A DNA stretch of 52,868 nt from an uncultured Anaerotignum sp. (GCF_905212195.1 NZ_CAJMDQ010000006.1:1-52868), one strand, 5' to 3'. Counted from the first letter of the stretch, positions 41,233-49,796 are shown. A program made the numbers and translations. The notes: a model not told the origin generated them from the letters alone.

Positions 41233-41946
41233 TTATTTTACGATTTCAAATTCCGGCATACCTGCTGCGCCTGCAGCGATTTCATATTTCTGGAAAACAA
41301 TGACGGGGTTGCCTGCTTCATTGATATAGAATTTTGTTTCCGGTGTAATGGTAGTAAAACCGCCCATATCTTCATCGAAGTACAGTCCGCTGTCGTCTGC
41401 TGCAATCTGTTCTTTGATGCTTTCGTTAGCAATGTCGATATAATCAGGGCCCAGCAGTTCTTCCAATGTAATTTCGCTGTTATCTTTCAGGTCCACATTG
41501 TAGCATTCGTAAATATAATCAGCACTGACCATATTATTGTATGCTTTCAGGACAAAGGATACCTGATCTTTTGTTTCAGATTTCACGTCATAGTCCACAT
41601 ACACCTGAATGTCCTTATCGTCAAATTCTTTTTCCGTACCGCCTGTTGCCAAAAAGGCTTCTTTGTACTGAGCAACTTCCCAGTCCGCTCTCGCTTCGTA
41701 ATCTGTTGTCATGTTCAGAATTTCATCATTGATTTCTGCCGCATAGCCATCTTTTCCTGCTACCTGTGGTACATTGATGCGAAGTTTCATGTCACCCTCG
41801 TCACCTTCATAGGTGCGTACTGTTTCCACAGCTGAAGCCTTTTCATCCTGTTTTTCTTCTGCCAATGCAGTGCCTGTTGTGCCGCAAAGCATTGCACATG
41901 CCATCATCAAACCAGTTGTTTTTTTCCAATTCCAATATTTTTTCAT
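41233..41946 (-). CDS. Secreted RsiV-like DUF3298 protein without the sigma-binding domain
   Basis: 237 residues. A cleavable signal peptide (about 1-29, TALA then EE) is followed directly by the extracellular part of RsiV: a DUF4163/DUF3298-like region ending GNPVIVFQKYEIAAGAAGM. By hand count 78 of the last 88 residues match the RsiV encoded just upstream. The cytosolic sigma-binding segment of RsiV (about 60 residues) is missing. ATG at 41946 has AGGTGA upstream; a GTG at 41955 lies inside that site. Probably last gene of the sigV-rsiV transcript (73 nt gap, no promoter seen). RsiV of B. subtilis binds lysozyme; a decoy or inhibitor role here is inference. Confidence 0.85.
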   Translation of the reverse strand: MKKYWNWKKTTGLMMACAMLCGTTGTALAEEKQDEKASAVETVRTYEGDEGDMKLRINVPQVAGKDGYAAEINDEILNMTTDYEARADWEVAQYKEAFLATGGTEKEFDDKDIQVYVDYDVKSETKDQVSFVLKAYNNMVSADYIYECYNVDLKDNSEITLEELLGPDYIDIANESIKEQIAADDSGLYFDEDMGGFTTITPETKFYINEAGNPVIVFQKYEIAAGAAGMPEFEIVK

Positions 41947-42019
41947 CTCAATCACCTTTCCTCTGATCTTTCTATTTCTAAACTCTTCATTACTGCCCTA
42001 TTCTTTTCATTCTGTAAAT

Positions 42020-42946
42020 TTATTTTGTGATTTCAAATTCCGGCATTCCTGCAGCCCCCGCTGCAATTTCGTATTTCTGGAAAACGATGACAGGATTGCC
42101 TGCTTCGTTGATATAGAAGTTTGTTTCCGGTGTGATTGTGGTAAAACCGCCCATTTCTTCATCGAAATACAGTCCGCTGCTATCTGCGTCGATTTGTGCC
42201 TTGATGCTTTCATTGGCGATGTTGATATAATCAGGCCCCAGCAGATCTTCCAGTGTGATTTCGCTGTTATCTTTCAAATTGATGTTGTAGTATTCTGTTA
42301 CCACTGTGGATGCGTTCCAGTCCTCATATCCGGTCAATACCAGAGAGAGAGTATCTTCTGTTTCGCACTTCACTTCATAATCCACATTGACTTTGATATT
42401 TTTTGCCTCAAACTCTTCTTCTGTGCCGCCCGTTGCCAGGAAAGCTTCTTTGTATGCTTCAATGTCTTCCGCAGCCTTTGCTTCGTAATCCGCTACGATC
42501 TTCTGAATCTGTTCGTTGACGTCTTTGGAATATCCTTCTTCCGCGCCATCCACCTGTGGAATTTCTGTGGAAATGGTCTTGTCCCCATCGGATATTTCAT
42601 AACTGCGGAATGTGAGTACACGGGAAATGCCGCCCAAAACGGGATTTGCCTGCATATCCGTAGCAAATGTAGGGCTGATGTTCAATCCCGCTGTAAAGCA
42701 AAATACTGCACATGCTGCTACCAAACCAGTTGTTTTTTTCCAGCTCCATCTTCTCTTCATATGACTCACCCTTTTCTCATCTCTTCTTGTCTGAATCGCT
42801 TCTGTTTTTACTGCTTTCTGTTCTGTTTCTCTGCTCATCTCGCCTAATGCCAGCCGCATTCTCTCGTTTAATTCGGCTGGAATCTCAATCTGCTCGTAAA
42901 TCTTTTTGGTATCCAGCAGCCGTTCCTCCAAATCTTTTGCCTTCAT
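42020..42946 (-). CDS. rsiV: Anti-sigma factor RsiV
   Basis: 308 residues. A cytosolic N-terminal segment (about 1-65, MKAKDLEERLLDTKKIYEQI) is followed by one membrane helix (about 72-92) and an extracellular DUF4163/DUF3298 domain ending MPEFEITK. In B. subtilis, E. faecalis and C. difficile RsiV-type proteins bind lysozyme and are then cut by signal peptidase and a site-2 protease, releasing the sigma factor; the SPTFA/TD site after the membrane helix fits such cutting. ATG at 42946 overlaps the TGA of the sigma gene (ATGA). Assignment as RsiV is by domain pattern. Confidence 0.88.
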   Translation of the reverse strand: MKAKDLEERLLDTKKIYEQIEIPAELNERMRLALGEMSRETEQKAVKTEAIQTRRDEKRVSHMKRRWSWKKTTGLVAACAVFCFTAGLNISPTFATDMQANPVLGGISRVLTFRSYEISDGDKTISTEIPQVDGAEEGYSKDVNEQIQKIVADYEAKAAEDIEAYKEAFLATGGTEEEFEAKNIKVNVDYEVKCETEDTLSLVLTGYEDWNASTVVTEYYNINLKDNSEITLEDLLGPDYINIANESIKAQIDADSSGLYFDEEMGGFTTITPETNFYINEAGNPVIVFQKYEIAAGAAGMPEFEITK

Positions 42947-43440
42947 GTTGCCACCTCCCGATAACATTGCTGCCGCAGCTTTTCCAGTCCAGTGTACAGC
43001 CGATATTTCACTTGGCTCAGGCTGATGCCTGTTACCTCAGCGATCTCTGCCAATGTCATGTCCTCGTAAAATCGCAGCACAACCACCGTTTTCATTTCCT
43101 CCGGCAGCCCCATGACCGCTTGGTACATTTCACTCTCTTCCTGCCATTCCTCCTTCGATCCATCGGGAATTTCCCGCATCTGTTCCGGTTCCAAGGGTAC
43201 TTCCCGTCCATATTTTTTCATATAAGAAAGACTTTCGTTCACTAAAATCCGGTAAAACCAAGTCTTGATATATGCCATTTCCCGAATGCTTTCCGCATGT
43301 TCCAGTCCTTTCACCACGGCGTTCTGCACAATATCCAACGCTGCTTCCTGACTGCGTACATATGAAAAAGCAAGGCGGTAAAATTTTTCCTGGTTGGCTA
43401 CCAGGTACGCAGCCAACGCTTCTTTTTGATTTTGGCTCAT
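42943..43440 (-). CDS. sigV: ECF RNA polymerase sigma factor, SigV type
   Basis: 165 residues with region 2 (FYRLAFSYVRSQEAALDIVQ) and region 4 (MTLAEIAEVTGISLSQVKYR). Partner anti-sigma RsiV follows with overlapping ATGA. In the SigV class the sigma is freed when RsiV binds lysozyme and then turns on wall-modification genes. ATG at 43440 has GGAGGT upstream. A candidate ECF promoter (TCAGAC-N17-CGTC, 43487-43513) lies upstream, pointing to autoregulation. The target regulon (for example oatA or dlt-type genes) is not in the window. Confidence 0.9.
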   Translation of the reverse strand: MSQNQKEALAAYLVANQEKFYRLAFSYVRSQEAALDIVQNAVVKGLEHAESIREMAYIKTWFYRILVNESLSYMKKYGREVPLEPEQMREIPDGSKEEWQEESEMYQAVMGLPEEMKTVVVLRFYEDMTLAEIAEVTGISLSQVKYRLYTGLEKLRQQCYREVAT

Positions 43441-43486
43441 ACTTCATACCTCCATCGCCTGCGCTTGTTTTCCTTTCTGTTATATA

Positions 43487-43513
43487 GACGATTCATCCCT
43501 TGAAAAAGTCTGA
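43487..43513 (-). promoter_or_regulatory. Candidate ECF-sigma autoregulatory promoter
   Basis: Minus strand -35 TCAGAC (43513-43508), 17-nt spacer and CGTC (43490-43487) followed by TATA. The -10 agrees with ECF consensus CGTC; the -35 departs from TGAAAC. Confidence 0.55.
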
Positions 43514-43548
43514 AAAAAAAGCAAAAAAAATAAAAAATTTTTCGGCAT

Positions 43549-43580
43549 AAAAAAACCCCGAAGGGATAAACCCTTCGGGG
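43549..43580 (-). terminator. gdhA terminator
   Basis: Perfect CCCCGAAGGG/CCCTTCGGGG stem (43556-43565 with 43571-43580), 5-nt loop, seven T on the minus strand. 43 nt beyond the gdhA stop. Confidence 0.92.
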
Positions 43581-43622
43581 AATTGGTTTTTAAGCCATTG
43601 TGTATGATATATTCTGTTCGAA

Positions 43623-44972
43623 TTATACCAGACCCTGAGCCATCATAGCAGCTGCAACTTTCTTGAAGCCTGCGATGTTAGCACCAGCTACCAGGTTGTA
43701 ACCCAGACCAGCTGCTTCTGCTGCTTCAACGGACATTGCATGGATGTTTTTCATGATGCCAACCAGTTTAGCGTCAACTTCAGCGCCATCCCAGCTGTAT
43801 CTCATGGAGTTCTGAGCCATTTCCAGAGCGGAAACTGCTACACCACCAGCGTTAACAGCTTTAGAAGGAGCAACGATCATGCCGGGTTCAGCCATAGCTC
43901 TTGCCAGACCTGCGTTTGTTGTAGGCATGTTAGCAACTTCGATGTAGTATTTTGTGCCGTTAGCGATGATCTGTTCGATTTCAGGAACATCCAGTTCGTT
44001 CTGGTATGCAGCGGGCATGCAGATATCAACTTTCTGGCCCCAAGGTTTCTGTTTAGGGAAGAATTCAACGCCGAATTTGTCAGCATAGTCCTGAGCACGG
44101 TTTCTGCCGGAGTTTCTCATTTCCAGCATGTAGTTGAATTTTTCTTCTGTTGTGATACCTTCGGGATCGTAGCAGTAGCCGTCAGGACCGGACAGTGTAA
44201 CAACTTTACCACCCAGCTGAGCAACTTTCATTGCGATACCCCAAGCAACGTTACCGAAACCGGACATAGCAACTGTTTTGCCTTCGAATGTGTCGCCTTC
44301 ATGTTTCAGAACTTCGTTTACATAGTATGTAGCGCCGTAGCCTGTAGCTTCGGGTCTGAACAGGGAACCGCCGTATTCCAGACCTTTACCAGTCAGGACA
44401 CCATTTTCCCAGCAGCCTTTGATTCTCTTATACTGACCATACAGGAAGCCGATTTCTCTGCCGCCAACACCGATGTCACCAGCGGGAACGTCAACGTCGG
44501 GACCAATGTGTCTGTACAGTTCTGTCATGAATGCCTGGCAGAATCTCATGATTTCCATATCGGATTTGCCTGTGGGATCGAAGTCGGAACCACCTTTGCC
44601 GCCGCCGATAGGCAGACCAGTCAGGGAGTTTTTGAAGATCTGTTCAAAGCCCAGGAATTTAACTACGCCAGAGTATACTGTGGGATGGAATCTCAGACCA
44701 CCTTTGTAAGGACCAATAGCGGAGTTGAACTGTACTCTGAAACCACGGTTAACCTGTACTTTACCAGCATCGTCAACCCATGTTACTCTGAAAGAGATCT
44801 GTCTTTCAGGTTCAACCAGTCTTTCCAGCAGACCCATTTTTTCATATTCGGGATGCTGTTCTACTTCTTTTTCGATAGAAGAGAATACTTCTTCTACTGT
44901 CTGGATGAATTCAGGTTCATGTGCGTCACGTTTTTTAACCTGTTCAATTACGCGTTCGATATAAGCGTTCAT
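43623..44972 (-). CDS. gdhA: Glutamate dehydrogenase (hexameric, NADP-type)
   Basis: 449 residues, standard for the small hexameric GDH that makes or breaks glutamate (2-oxoglutarate plus ammonia). GPYKGGLRFHP, then the catalytic lysine motif LTGLPIGGGKGGSDFDP near residue 120, DVPAGDIGVGGREIGF, and a Rossmann GFGNVAWGIA near 235. The coenzyme cannot be fixed from sequence, though the closest clostridial members include both NADP and NAD forms. ATG at 44972 has GTAGGAGGTC upstream. Alone between a terminator and a promoter with an approximately 150-nt structured leader. Confidence 0.96.
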   Translation of the reverse strand: MNAYIERVIEQVKKRDAHEPEFIQTVEEVFSSIEKEVEQHPEYEKMGLLERLVEPERQISFRVTWVDDAGKVQVNRGFRVQFNSAIGPYKGGLRFHPTVYSGVVKFLGFEQIFKNSLTGLPIGGGKGGSDFDPTGKSDMEIMRFCQAFMTELYRHIGPDVDVPAGDIGVGGREIGFLYGQYKRIKGCWENGVLTGKGLEYGGSLFRPEATGYGATYYVNEVLKHEGDTFEGKTVAMSGFGNVAWGIAMKVAQLGGKVVTLSGPDGYCYDPEGITTEEKFNYMLEMRNSGRNRAQDYADKFGVEFFPKQKPWGQKVDICMPAAYQNELDVPEIEQIIANGTKYYIEVANMPTTNAGLARAMAEPGMIVAPSKAVNAGGVAVSALEMAQNSMRYSWDGAEVDAKLVGIMKNIHAMSVEAAEAAGLGYNLVAGANIAGFKKVAAAMMAQGLV

Positions 44973-45141
44973 AACTCAATGACCTCCTACATTTTGTCTT
45001 TTCTTTAACTGAGTTTTTGCGGAAAGTCCGCTTTTTTGTTTCTCAATGAGAAACAGTAAAGATGAAAAAGCCCTTTCTTTCCAACGTTTTTAACAAACCC
45101 GGAAAGGTTTCTGACCTTTTTTCCTCTCTTATTATAGCACA
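44973..45141 (-). promoter_or_regulatory. gdhA promoter and structured leader
   Basis: Extended -10 TGTGCTATAAT (hexamer 45136-45131) with no clear -35. Downstream hairpins: AAAGGT/ACCTTT near 45104-45120, GTTTCTCA/TGAGAAAC at 45039-45055 and GCGGA/TCCGC near 45019-45031. They could be regulatory, but I recognise no riboswitch class. Confidence 0.55.
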
Positions 45142-45360
45142 CTTTTTACGGATGTGTAGCATTTTTTTGAAGTTTTGTCTTTATTTTTCCACAAAATTTC
45201 CTGCGAAAAATTATGCAAAAAAACGTTTTCTCTTTTTTTTTCGTCATCTTTGGAAATTCCGTAAATTTTGGCATAGTTTTAACAATGATTTTTTTGATGA
45301 AATCAAACAATGTGCACAAAGCCTATTTTTCCTGTGGGAAAACCACTTGCAGCTCCGCAT
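45142..45360. other. AT-rich gap between gdhA promoter and mreB terminator
   Basis: About 220 nt of A+T-rich sequence; I see no gene or conserved structure in it. Confidence 0.5.
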
Positions 45361-45365
45361 TTTTT

Positions 45366-45408
45366 GTAAAAAGAAAACAGGCATATAACCAATCTATATG
45401 CCTGTTTT
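45366..45408 (-). terminator. mreB terminator
   Basis: AAAACAGGCATATA (45374-45387) pairs with TATATGCCTGTTTT (45395-45408); T-rich sequence follows on the minus strand. Confidence 0.85.
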
Positions 45409-45412
45409 GGTA

Positions 45413-46471
45413 TTATCTCTTTTTAAATTTGTCCAGCAAGCCGGAAAAAACGCTGGGACGGTCATCATCTGGGCCGTTATCAGACATGAATTCGATATAT
45501 CTGCCCGTACCGATGGCTACGCAGCTGACTGCATCTTCCGCCACCATGGCATGGATGCCTGTTCTGCTCTGGATCAGTTTATCCAGACCATAGAGCAGGC
45601 TGCCGCCGCCAGCCATAACGATACCTCTTTCATAAATATCCGCTGCCAGTTCAGGAGGAGTTTTTTCCAATACACTGTGAACTGCTTCCGCAATGGCTTC
45701 TACGGATTCTTCCAGTGCTTCCAGCATTTCATCGCTGGTTACGGTGATATTCTTTGGCAGACCTGTAATCAAGTTTCTGCCGCGGACATCCAGTGTCACT
45801 GGCATAGTTCTTTCAAAAGCCGTACCAATCTTGATTTTCAGTTCTTCTGCTGTCCGTTCCCCGATGAGTACGTTATGTTTTTTACGCATGTAACGAATGA
45901 TGGCATCATCAAAGTTATCCCCGGCAATCTTCAGGGAATAACTTACAACAGTACCACCCAGGGAAATAACCGCAATGTCTGTAGTACCGCCGCCGATATC
46001 TACCACCATGCTGCCGCATGCTCTGGAAATATCAATACCGGAGCCAATGGCCGCCGCAATGGGTTCTTCAATGATGTGCACACGTCTTGCGCCTGCCTGT
46101 CTGGTGGCGTCCTCAACGGCACGTTTTTCTACTTCTGTTACGCTGCTTGGTACACAAACTGCAATGGTGGGCTTCACGAAAGAACGTTTGCCCAATGCTT
46201 TTTCAATGAAATACTGCAGCATTTTTTCTGTTACATCATAATTGGAAATAACACCTTCACGCAAAGGACGAATGGCAACGATATTGCCTGGCGTTCTGCC
46301 CAGCATACGTCTTGCCTCTTCGCCCACTGCAAGAATGGAATTGCTGTCTTTGTCAATGGCTACCACGGAAGGTTCCCGAATGACGATGCCCTGTCCCTTG
46401 ATATAAACCAAAACCGTTGCCGTCCCCAGGTCGATTCCGATATTCTCGCCAAAACTCATAAAGTCTAACAT
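45413..46471 (-). CDS. mreB: MreB-type bacterial actin
   Basis: 352 residues. Phosphate 1 IGIDLGTATVLVYIKG near residue 12, EEPIAAAIGSGI and phosphate 2 MVVDIGGGTTDIAVISLGG near residue 165, and adenosine site GIVMAGGGSLLYGL near 290. It forms membrane-associated filaments guiding wall synthesis. A second MreB-family gene (mbl) or mreCD is not beside it; the neighbour is a CtpA protease. It may equally be an Mbl paralogue. ATG at 46471 has AAGGAG 7 nt upstream. The C-terminus adds SDNGPDDDRPSVFSGLLDKF, longer than usual, an acidic linker and amphipathic end that could anchor it to the membrane. Confidence 0.9.
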   Translation of the reverse strand: MLDFMSFGENIGIDLGTATVLVYIKGQGIVIREPSVVAIDKDSNSILAVGEEARRMLGRTPGNIVAIRPLREGVISNYDVTEKMLQYFIEKALGKRSFVKPTIAVCVPSSVTEVEKRAVEDATRQAGARRVHIIEEPIAAAIGSGIDISRACGSMVVDIGGGTTDIAVISLGGTVVSYSLKIAGDNFDDAIIRYMRKKHNVLIGERTAEELKIKIGTAFERTMPVTLDVRGRNLITGLPKNITVTSDEMLEALEESVEAIAEAVHSVLEKTPPELAADIYERGIVMAGGGSLLYGLDKLIQSRTGIHAMVAEDAVSCVAIGTGRYIEFMSDNGPDDDRPSVFSGLLDKFKKR

Positions 46472-46511
46472 ATCGTTTCTCCTTCGTCTATCTGCTCATA
46501 CTCTTCTTATC

Positions 46512-46540
46512 AGTATACCGAAAACAAAGCCTGTTGAAAA
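46512..46540 (-). promoter_or_regulatory. mreB promoter (tentative)
   Basis: Minus strand -10 TATACT (46517-46512) with -35 TTTTCA (46540-46535) at 17 nt. Confidence 0.5.
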
Positions 46541-46575
46541 GCCGTTTTTCCGAAAAAATCTGTTTTTTTACAATA

Positions 46576-47754
46576 TTATATGTTTTTTTCCGACAAAACT
46601 TCCACGGCTTTCTGCAGCTGTGTATCTGCCTCAGCGGGAATGTTTGTCTGCTGTGCGTATTCTTCCGGCAGTTCCACTTCATAATCCGGTGTAATGCCGA
46701 CGCCATGGATAGAAGTACCGTTGGGTGTATAGTATTTCTGAATGGTCACATTCAAACCGGAACCATCAGGCAGTGTAAAGAGCCGCTGCACCAGACCTTT
46801 GCCAAAAGTAGTTGTACCAATGAGCTGACCTCTGCCTGTATCCTGGATGGCACCTGCCAGAATTTCCGCCGCGCTGGCGCTGTTTCCGTTGACCAGCACC
46901 ACCATAGGCACGTCGTTATAAACATCATCGCAGAGGGTATCTTCTCTGTTTCCTTCCTTATCCATGGTGTAAACCATGATGCCTTCTGGCAGCAGTTCTT
47001 CCCCGATTTCATGAGCGGATTTTACCAGACCACCAGTATTGTTACGCAAATCCAGCACCAGTTTTTCCATACCTTCCGCTTCCAAAGTATCCAATGCTTC
47101 TTTGAACTGACTGTATGTATTTTCCCGGAAGTTCGTAATGGAAATATACCCAATATTATCATCCATCATACGCCAGGAAACGGTCTGCACCTGAATATCC
47201 TGTCTGGTCACTGTTTTTTCCAGCACTTCTCCTGTGCTTTCCCGGAAAATGGTCAGCGTCACATCTGTTCCTTCTTCCCCTTTTACCAAAGCTGAAACAT
47301 CTGCTGCCGTTTTGCCGGTGATGCTTTCGCCATCCACTTCTGTGATTTTATCTTCTGCCAGAATGCCAGCCGCTTCCGCAGGGCCGCCCGGTGTTACACT
47401 GCTGACAACAATGTAGCCATCATCGCCGGCATAAATTTCTACACCAATGCCTACAAAATGGCCGCTGTTCTTTTCCACCTGCTCTGCCAAACTGTCTGCG
47501 GAAAGATAGTATGTATAAGGGTCCCCCACACCGGCAACCAGTCCCGTATACATCAATTCTTCTGCCAGTTCTTTGTCATAATCCTCTACATAATACGTAT
47601 CCAGCATTTCTTCGATCTGGCGTATCTTTGCCGTATTGCTCATGCCAAAAGGCAGGGCAATATTCATCTGTGCTAAAAACTGTCCCCCAAAATAAATCAC
47701 TGCCAGTAAAACAAAGGCAGCCCCGAAGCCTTTCCAAAAATCTTTTTTCTGCAA
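46576..47754 (-). CDS. CtpA-type S41 carboxyl-terminal processing protease
   Basis: 392 residues, starting at TTG 47754 (GAGG 9 nt upstream). One N-terminal membrane anchor (about 9-28), a CtpA N-terminal segment with GVGDPYTYYL near residue 76, a PDZ domain (about 95-175, GIGVEIYAG, PGGPAEAAGI) and the S41 core with LDLRNNTGG, NGNSASAAE (nucleophile Ser in 292-294) and TTFGKGLVQ (lysine near 319). It would cut extracytoplasmic proteins from their C-terminal ends. It lies after ftsE-ftsX, an arrangement seen in several Firmicutes, but a terminator (47829-47877) separates it from ftsX. Confidence 0.92.
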   Translation of the reverse strand: MQKKDFWKGFGAAFVLLAVIYFGGQFLAQMNIALPFGMSNTAKIRQIEEMLDTYYVEDYDKELAEELMYTGLVAGVGDPYTYYLSADSLAEQVEKNSGHFVGIGVEIYAGDDGYIVVSSVTPGGPAEAAGILAEDKITEVDGESITGKTAADVSALVKGEEGTDVTLTIFRESTGEVLEKTVTRQDIQVQTVSWRMMDDNIGYISITNFRENTYSQFKEALDTLEAEGMEKLVLDLRNNTGGLVKSAHEIGEELLPEGIMVYTMDKEGNREDTLCDDVYNDVPMVVLVNGNSASAAEILAGAIQDTGRGQLIGTTTFGKGLVQRLFTLPDGSGLNVTIQKYYTPNGTSIHGVGITPDYEVELPEEYAQQTNIPAEADTQLQKAVEVLSEKNI

Positions 47755-47828
47755 ATGTCATCGCCTCGCTGTTTTATCTTCTTTTATCCTTATGTAATGT
47801 CTTTTGGAAATATCCTCTTAGAAAATAC

Positions 47829-47877
47829 AAAACCCTGTGGACGAATGATGCATACACATTTTCGACCACAGGGATTT
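47829..47877 (-). terminator. ftsX terminator-like hairpin
   Basis: AAAACCCTGTGG (47829-47840) pairs with CCACAGGG(A)TTTT (47866-47877), extended by CGAA/TTCG; the T tract on the minus side is interrupted (TTTTGTATTTT). Confidence 0.75.
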
Positions 47878-47887
47878 TCTGTTTGGG

Positions 47888-48790
47888 TTATACCTGCAAA
47901 TGCTTACGGATGGAAGTCACACTGCCTACCACACCCAGCAAAATGCCAAAAATCAACGCCGCAGGCAGAACGAATGAAAATACATCGCCAACCACACGGA
48001 AACGAACGAAGTTTTCTACAAACGGAATATGGTTGTAGAACAGGCTTACGGTTTTGCTATACATGGGCATTCCCACCAGCATAGGCAAAACTGCACCGAT
48101 CAGACCAATGATAATCCCTTCGATGATGAATGGCCAACGAATGAACCAGTCTGTCGCACCAACATATTTCATAATGTTGATTTCCACACGACGGTTCATA
48201 ACGGAAATACGAATGGTGTTGATGATGATCATAACGGAGATCACGCCCAGCACCAGCATAACCAGAATACCAGCTACCTGGAATACGTTGCTGACGCTCA
48301 TGAGCATTTCAGACAGGGACTGTCCGTATTCTACCTTATCAACGCCTTCGATTTTCTGCAGTTCAGCCAATACGGCATCCTGAGATTCAATCTGATCCAG
48401 TTCCACCTGGAAAGAGTGAGACAGAGGGTTGTTTGTATCATCCAGACCGATGAAAATATCTTCATCCGCCCCCCACTGTTCTTTCAGCTGATCCAGCGCA
48501 TCTGCTGGAGAAATATAGGTTACATTTGTCACATGATCCAGTCCGGAAATGGTCGTTTTCATATTTTCGATGTCCTCACTGGTCAGGTCGCCCTTCAGAA
48601 ATACAGAGATCCCAATGGAATCTTCCATCTGATCCAGCATATACTGCAGATTGCTTACCACGCAGTAGGAAAAGGACATGATGGAAATACAGGCCGCTAC
48701 CGCAATGATAGAAGCCACGGTCATCAGCAGATTCTTTTTCAGCCCGCTGAAACCTTCTTTCAAAAAATATCGGATTGTACTAGGCCTCAT
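47888..48790 (-). CDS. ftsX: Cell division ABC transporter permease FtsX
   Basis: 300 residues with four membrane helices (about 19-41, 168-192, 220-241, 270-290), an extracytoplasmic loop between helices 1 and 2 and a SRRVEINIMKYVGATDWFI-like segment (NRRVEINIMKYVGATDWFI) after helix 2. FtsX with FtsE controls wall hydrolases. ATG at 48790 is chosen (MRPSTIRYFLKEGF, matching the family start); the GTG at 48802 and ATG at 48796 overlap the ribosome binding site AAAGGTGG. It overlaps the 3' end of ftsE by 11 nt. Confidence 0.93.
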   Translation of the reverse strand: MRPSTIRYFLKEGFSGLKKNLLMTVASIIAVAACISIMSFSYCVVSNLQYMLDQMEDSIGISVFLKGDLTSEDIENMKTTISGLDHVTNVTYISPADALDQLKEQWGADEDIFIGLDDTNNPLSHSFQVELDQIESQDAVLAELQKIEGVDKVEYGQSLSEMLMSVSNVFQVAGILVMLVLGVISVMIIINTIRISVMNRRVEINIMKYVGATDWFIRWPFIIEGIIIGLIGAVLPMLVGMPMYSKTVSLFYNHIPFVENFVRFRVVGDVFSFVLPAALIFGILLGVVGSVTSIRKHLQV

Positions 48791-49466
48791 CGTCATACCC
48801 ACCTTTTTCTATGTCTCTGATAATATGTCCGCGTTTCAAAGTAACCACGCGTTTCTGCATGGCATCTACAATATCCTTCGCATGTGTTGCCATAACGATG
48901 GTAGTGCCGCGTTTGTTGATATCATCCAGCAGCTGCATAATGCCCCATGCTGTTTCCGGGTCCAGGTTACCTGTAGGTTCGTCACAGATCAGGATAGGCG
49001 GATTATTTACAATGGCTCTTGCCAGTGCGGTTCTCTGCTGTTCCCCACCGGAAAGCTGGTTAGGATAGCTTCTGCCCTTCTGTCCCAGACCTACCAGCGC
49101 CAGTACTGCAGGTACATTTCTGCGGATGATGCGGCTGGGTGCCTCAATAACTCGCATAGCAAATGCTACATTTTCATATACAGTCTTGTTGGGCAGCAGG
49201 CGGAAATCCTGGAATACTACCCCCAGATTACGGCGCAGATAAGGAATCTGTCGTCTGGAAAGCTCATTGGTTTTTACCCGGTTGATGATGATTTCCCCGG
49301 AAGTGGGGTCAAGCTCTTTCAAGAGCAGTTTAATCAAAGTAGATTTACCGGAACCACTGGAGCCTACGATAAATACAAAATCGCCTTTTTTGATATGTAA
49401 ATTCAGTCCCTCAACGCCTTTTGAGCCGTTGGGGTATACTTTTGTTACATCGTTAAGTCGAATCAA
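48780..49466 (-). CDS. ftsE: Cell division ABC ATPase FtsE (TTG start)
   Basis: 228 residues. Walker A VGSSGSGKSTLIKLLL near residue 37, Q-loop VFQDFRLLPNKT, signature NQLSGGEQQRTALARA, Walker B ILICDEPTGNLDPET and a H-loop (MATHAKDIVD). TTG at 49466 gives MIRLNDVTKVYPNG, the usual FtsE start, and has GGGAG 7 nt upstream; the longer open frame (to 49532) has no site. It is coupled to ftsX by overlap and preceded by two promoter-like sequences. Confidence 0.94.
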   Translation of the reverse strand: MIRLNDVTKVYPNGSKGVEGLNLHIKKGDFVFIVGSSGSGKSTLIKLLLKELDPTSGEIIINRVKTNELSRRQIPYLRRNLGVVFQDFRLLPNKTVYENVAFAMRVIEAPSRIIRRNVPAVLALVGLGQKGRSYPNQLSGGEQQRTALARAIVNNPPILICDEPTGNLDPETAWGIMQLLDDINKRGTTIVMATHAKDIVDAMQKRVVTLKRGHIIRDIEKGGYDDEA

Positions 49467-49542
49467 AACGTATCTCCCTTTCTTTACAAAATTTGACGGA
49501 AAAACAGCCAAATCTCTCTTTTTCCGTCCCAAACACCATAAA

Positions 49543-49571
49543 ATTATAGCATAAAACAGGTACCCTCACAA
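49543..49571 (-). promoter_or_regulatory. ftsEX proximal promoter
   Basis: Minus strand -35 TTGTGA (49571-49566), 17-nt spacer, extended -10 TGCTATAAT (hexamer 49548-49543). Leader about 70 nt. Confidence 0.7.
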
Positions 49572-49639
49572 GGGCAAAACCTTTGGCAAATATGAATTTT
49601 CCGTTAATTTCAGCGGTTTTTACCAAAAAAACGCAATAA

Positions 49640-49670
49640 GACCGCCTTCCGTTTTCCCCGAAAGACGGTC
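49640..49670 (-). other. Hairpin in the distal ftsEX leader
   Basis: GACCGCCTTCCG (49640-49651) pairs with CGAAAGACGGTC (49659-49670) over 12 bp with G-U pairs. It could be an attenuator, though the T-run is not immediate. Confidence 0.4.
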
Positions 49671-49721
49671 ACCCATTCGCCCCTGTTTGAAGTTGTAAAA
49701 GCCACATTTCGTGCTCTTTCG

Positions 49722-49750
49722 ATTATAGCACAGAAAAAGAGGGGGAACAA
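49722..49750 (-). promoter_or_regulatory. ftsEX distal promoter
   Basis: Minus strand -35 TTGTTC (49750-49745), 17-nt spacer, extended -10 TGCTATAAT (hexamer 49727-49722). Its -35 lies within the terminator hairpin at 49732-49762. Confidence 0.6.
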
Positions 49751-49762
49751 CCCAATTCCCCC
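49732..49762 (-). terminator. Second terminator after the CdaR-like gene
   Basis: GGGGGAA (49741-49747) pairs with TTCCCCC (49756-49762), followed on the minus strand by TCTTTTTC. In tandem with 49797-49833. Confidence 0.65.
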
Positions 49763-49796
49763 GTTCAGATTCTTAAGAATCCATGAATGTTTTTCC

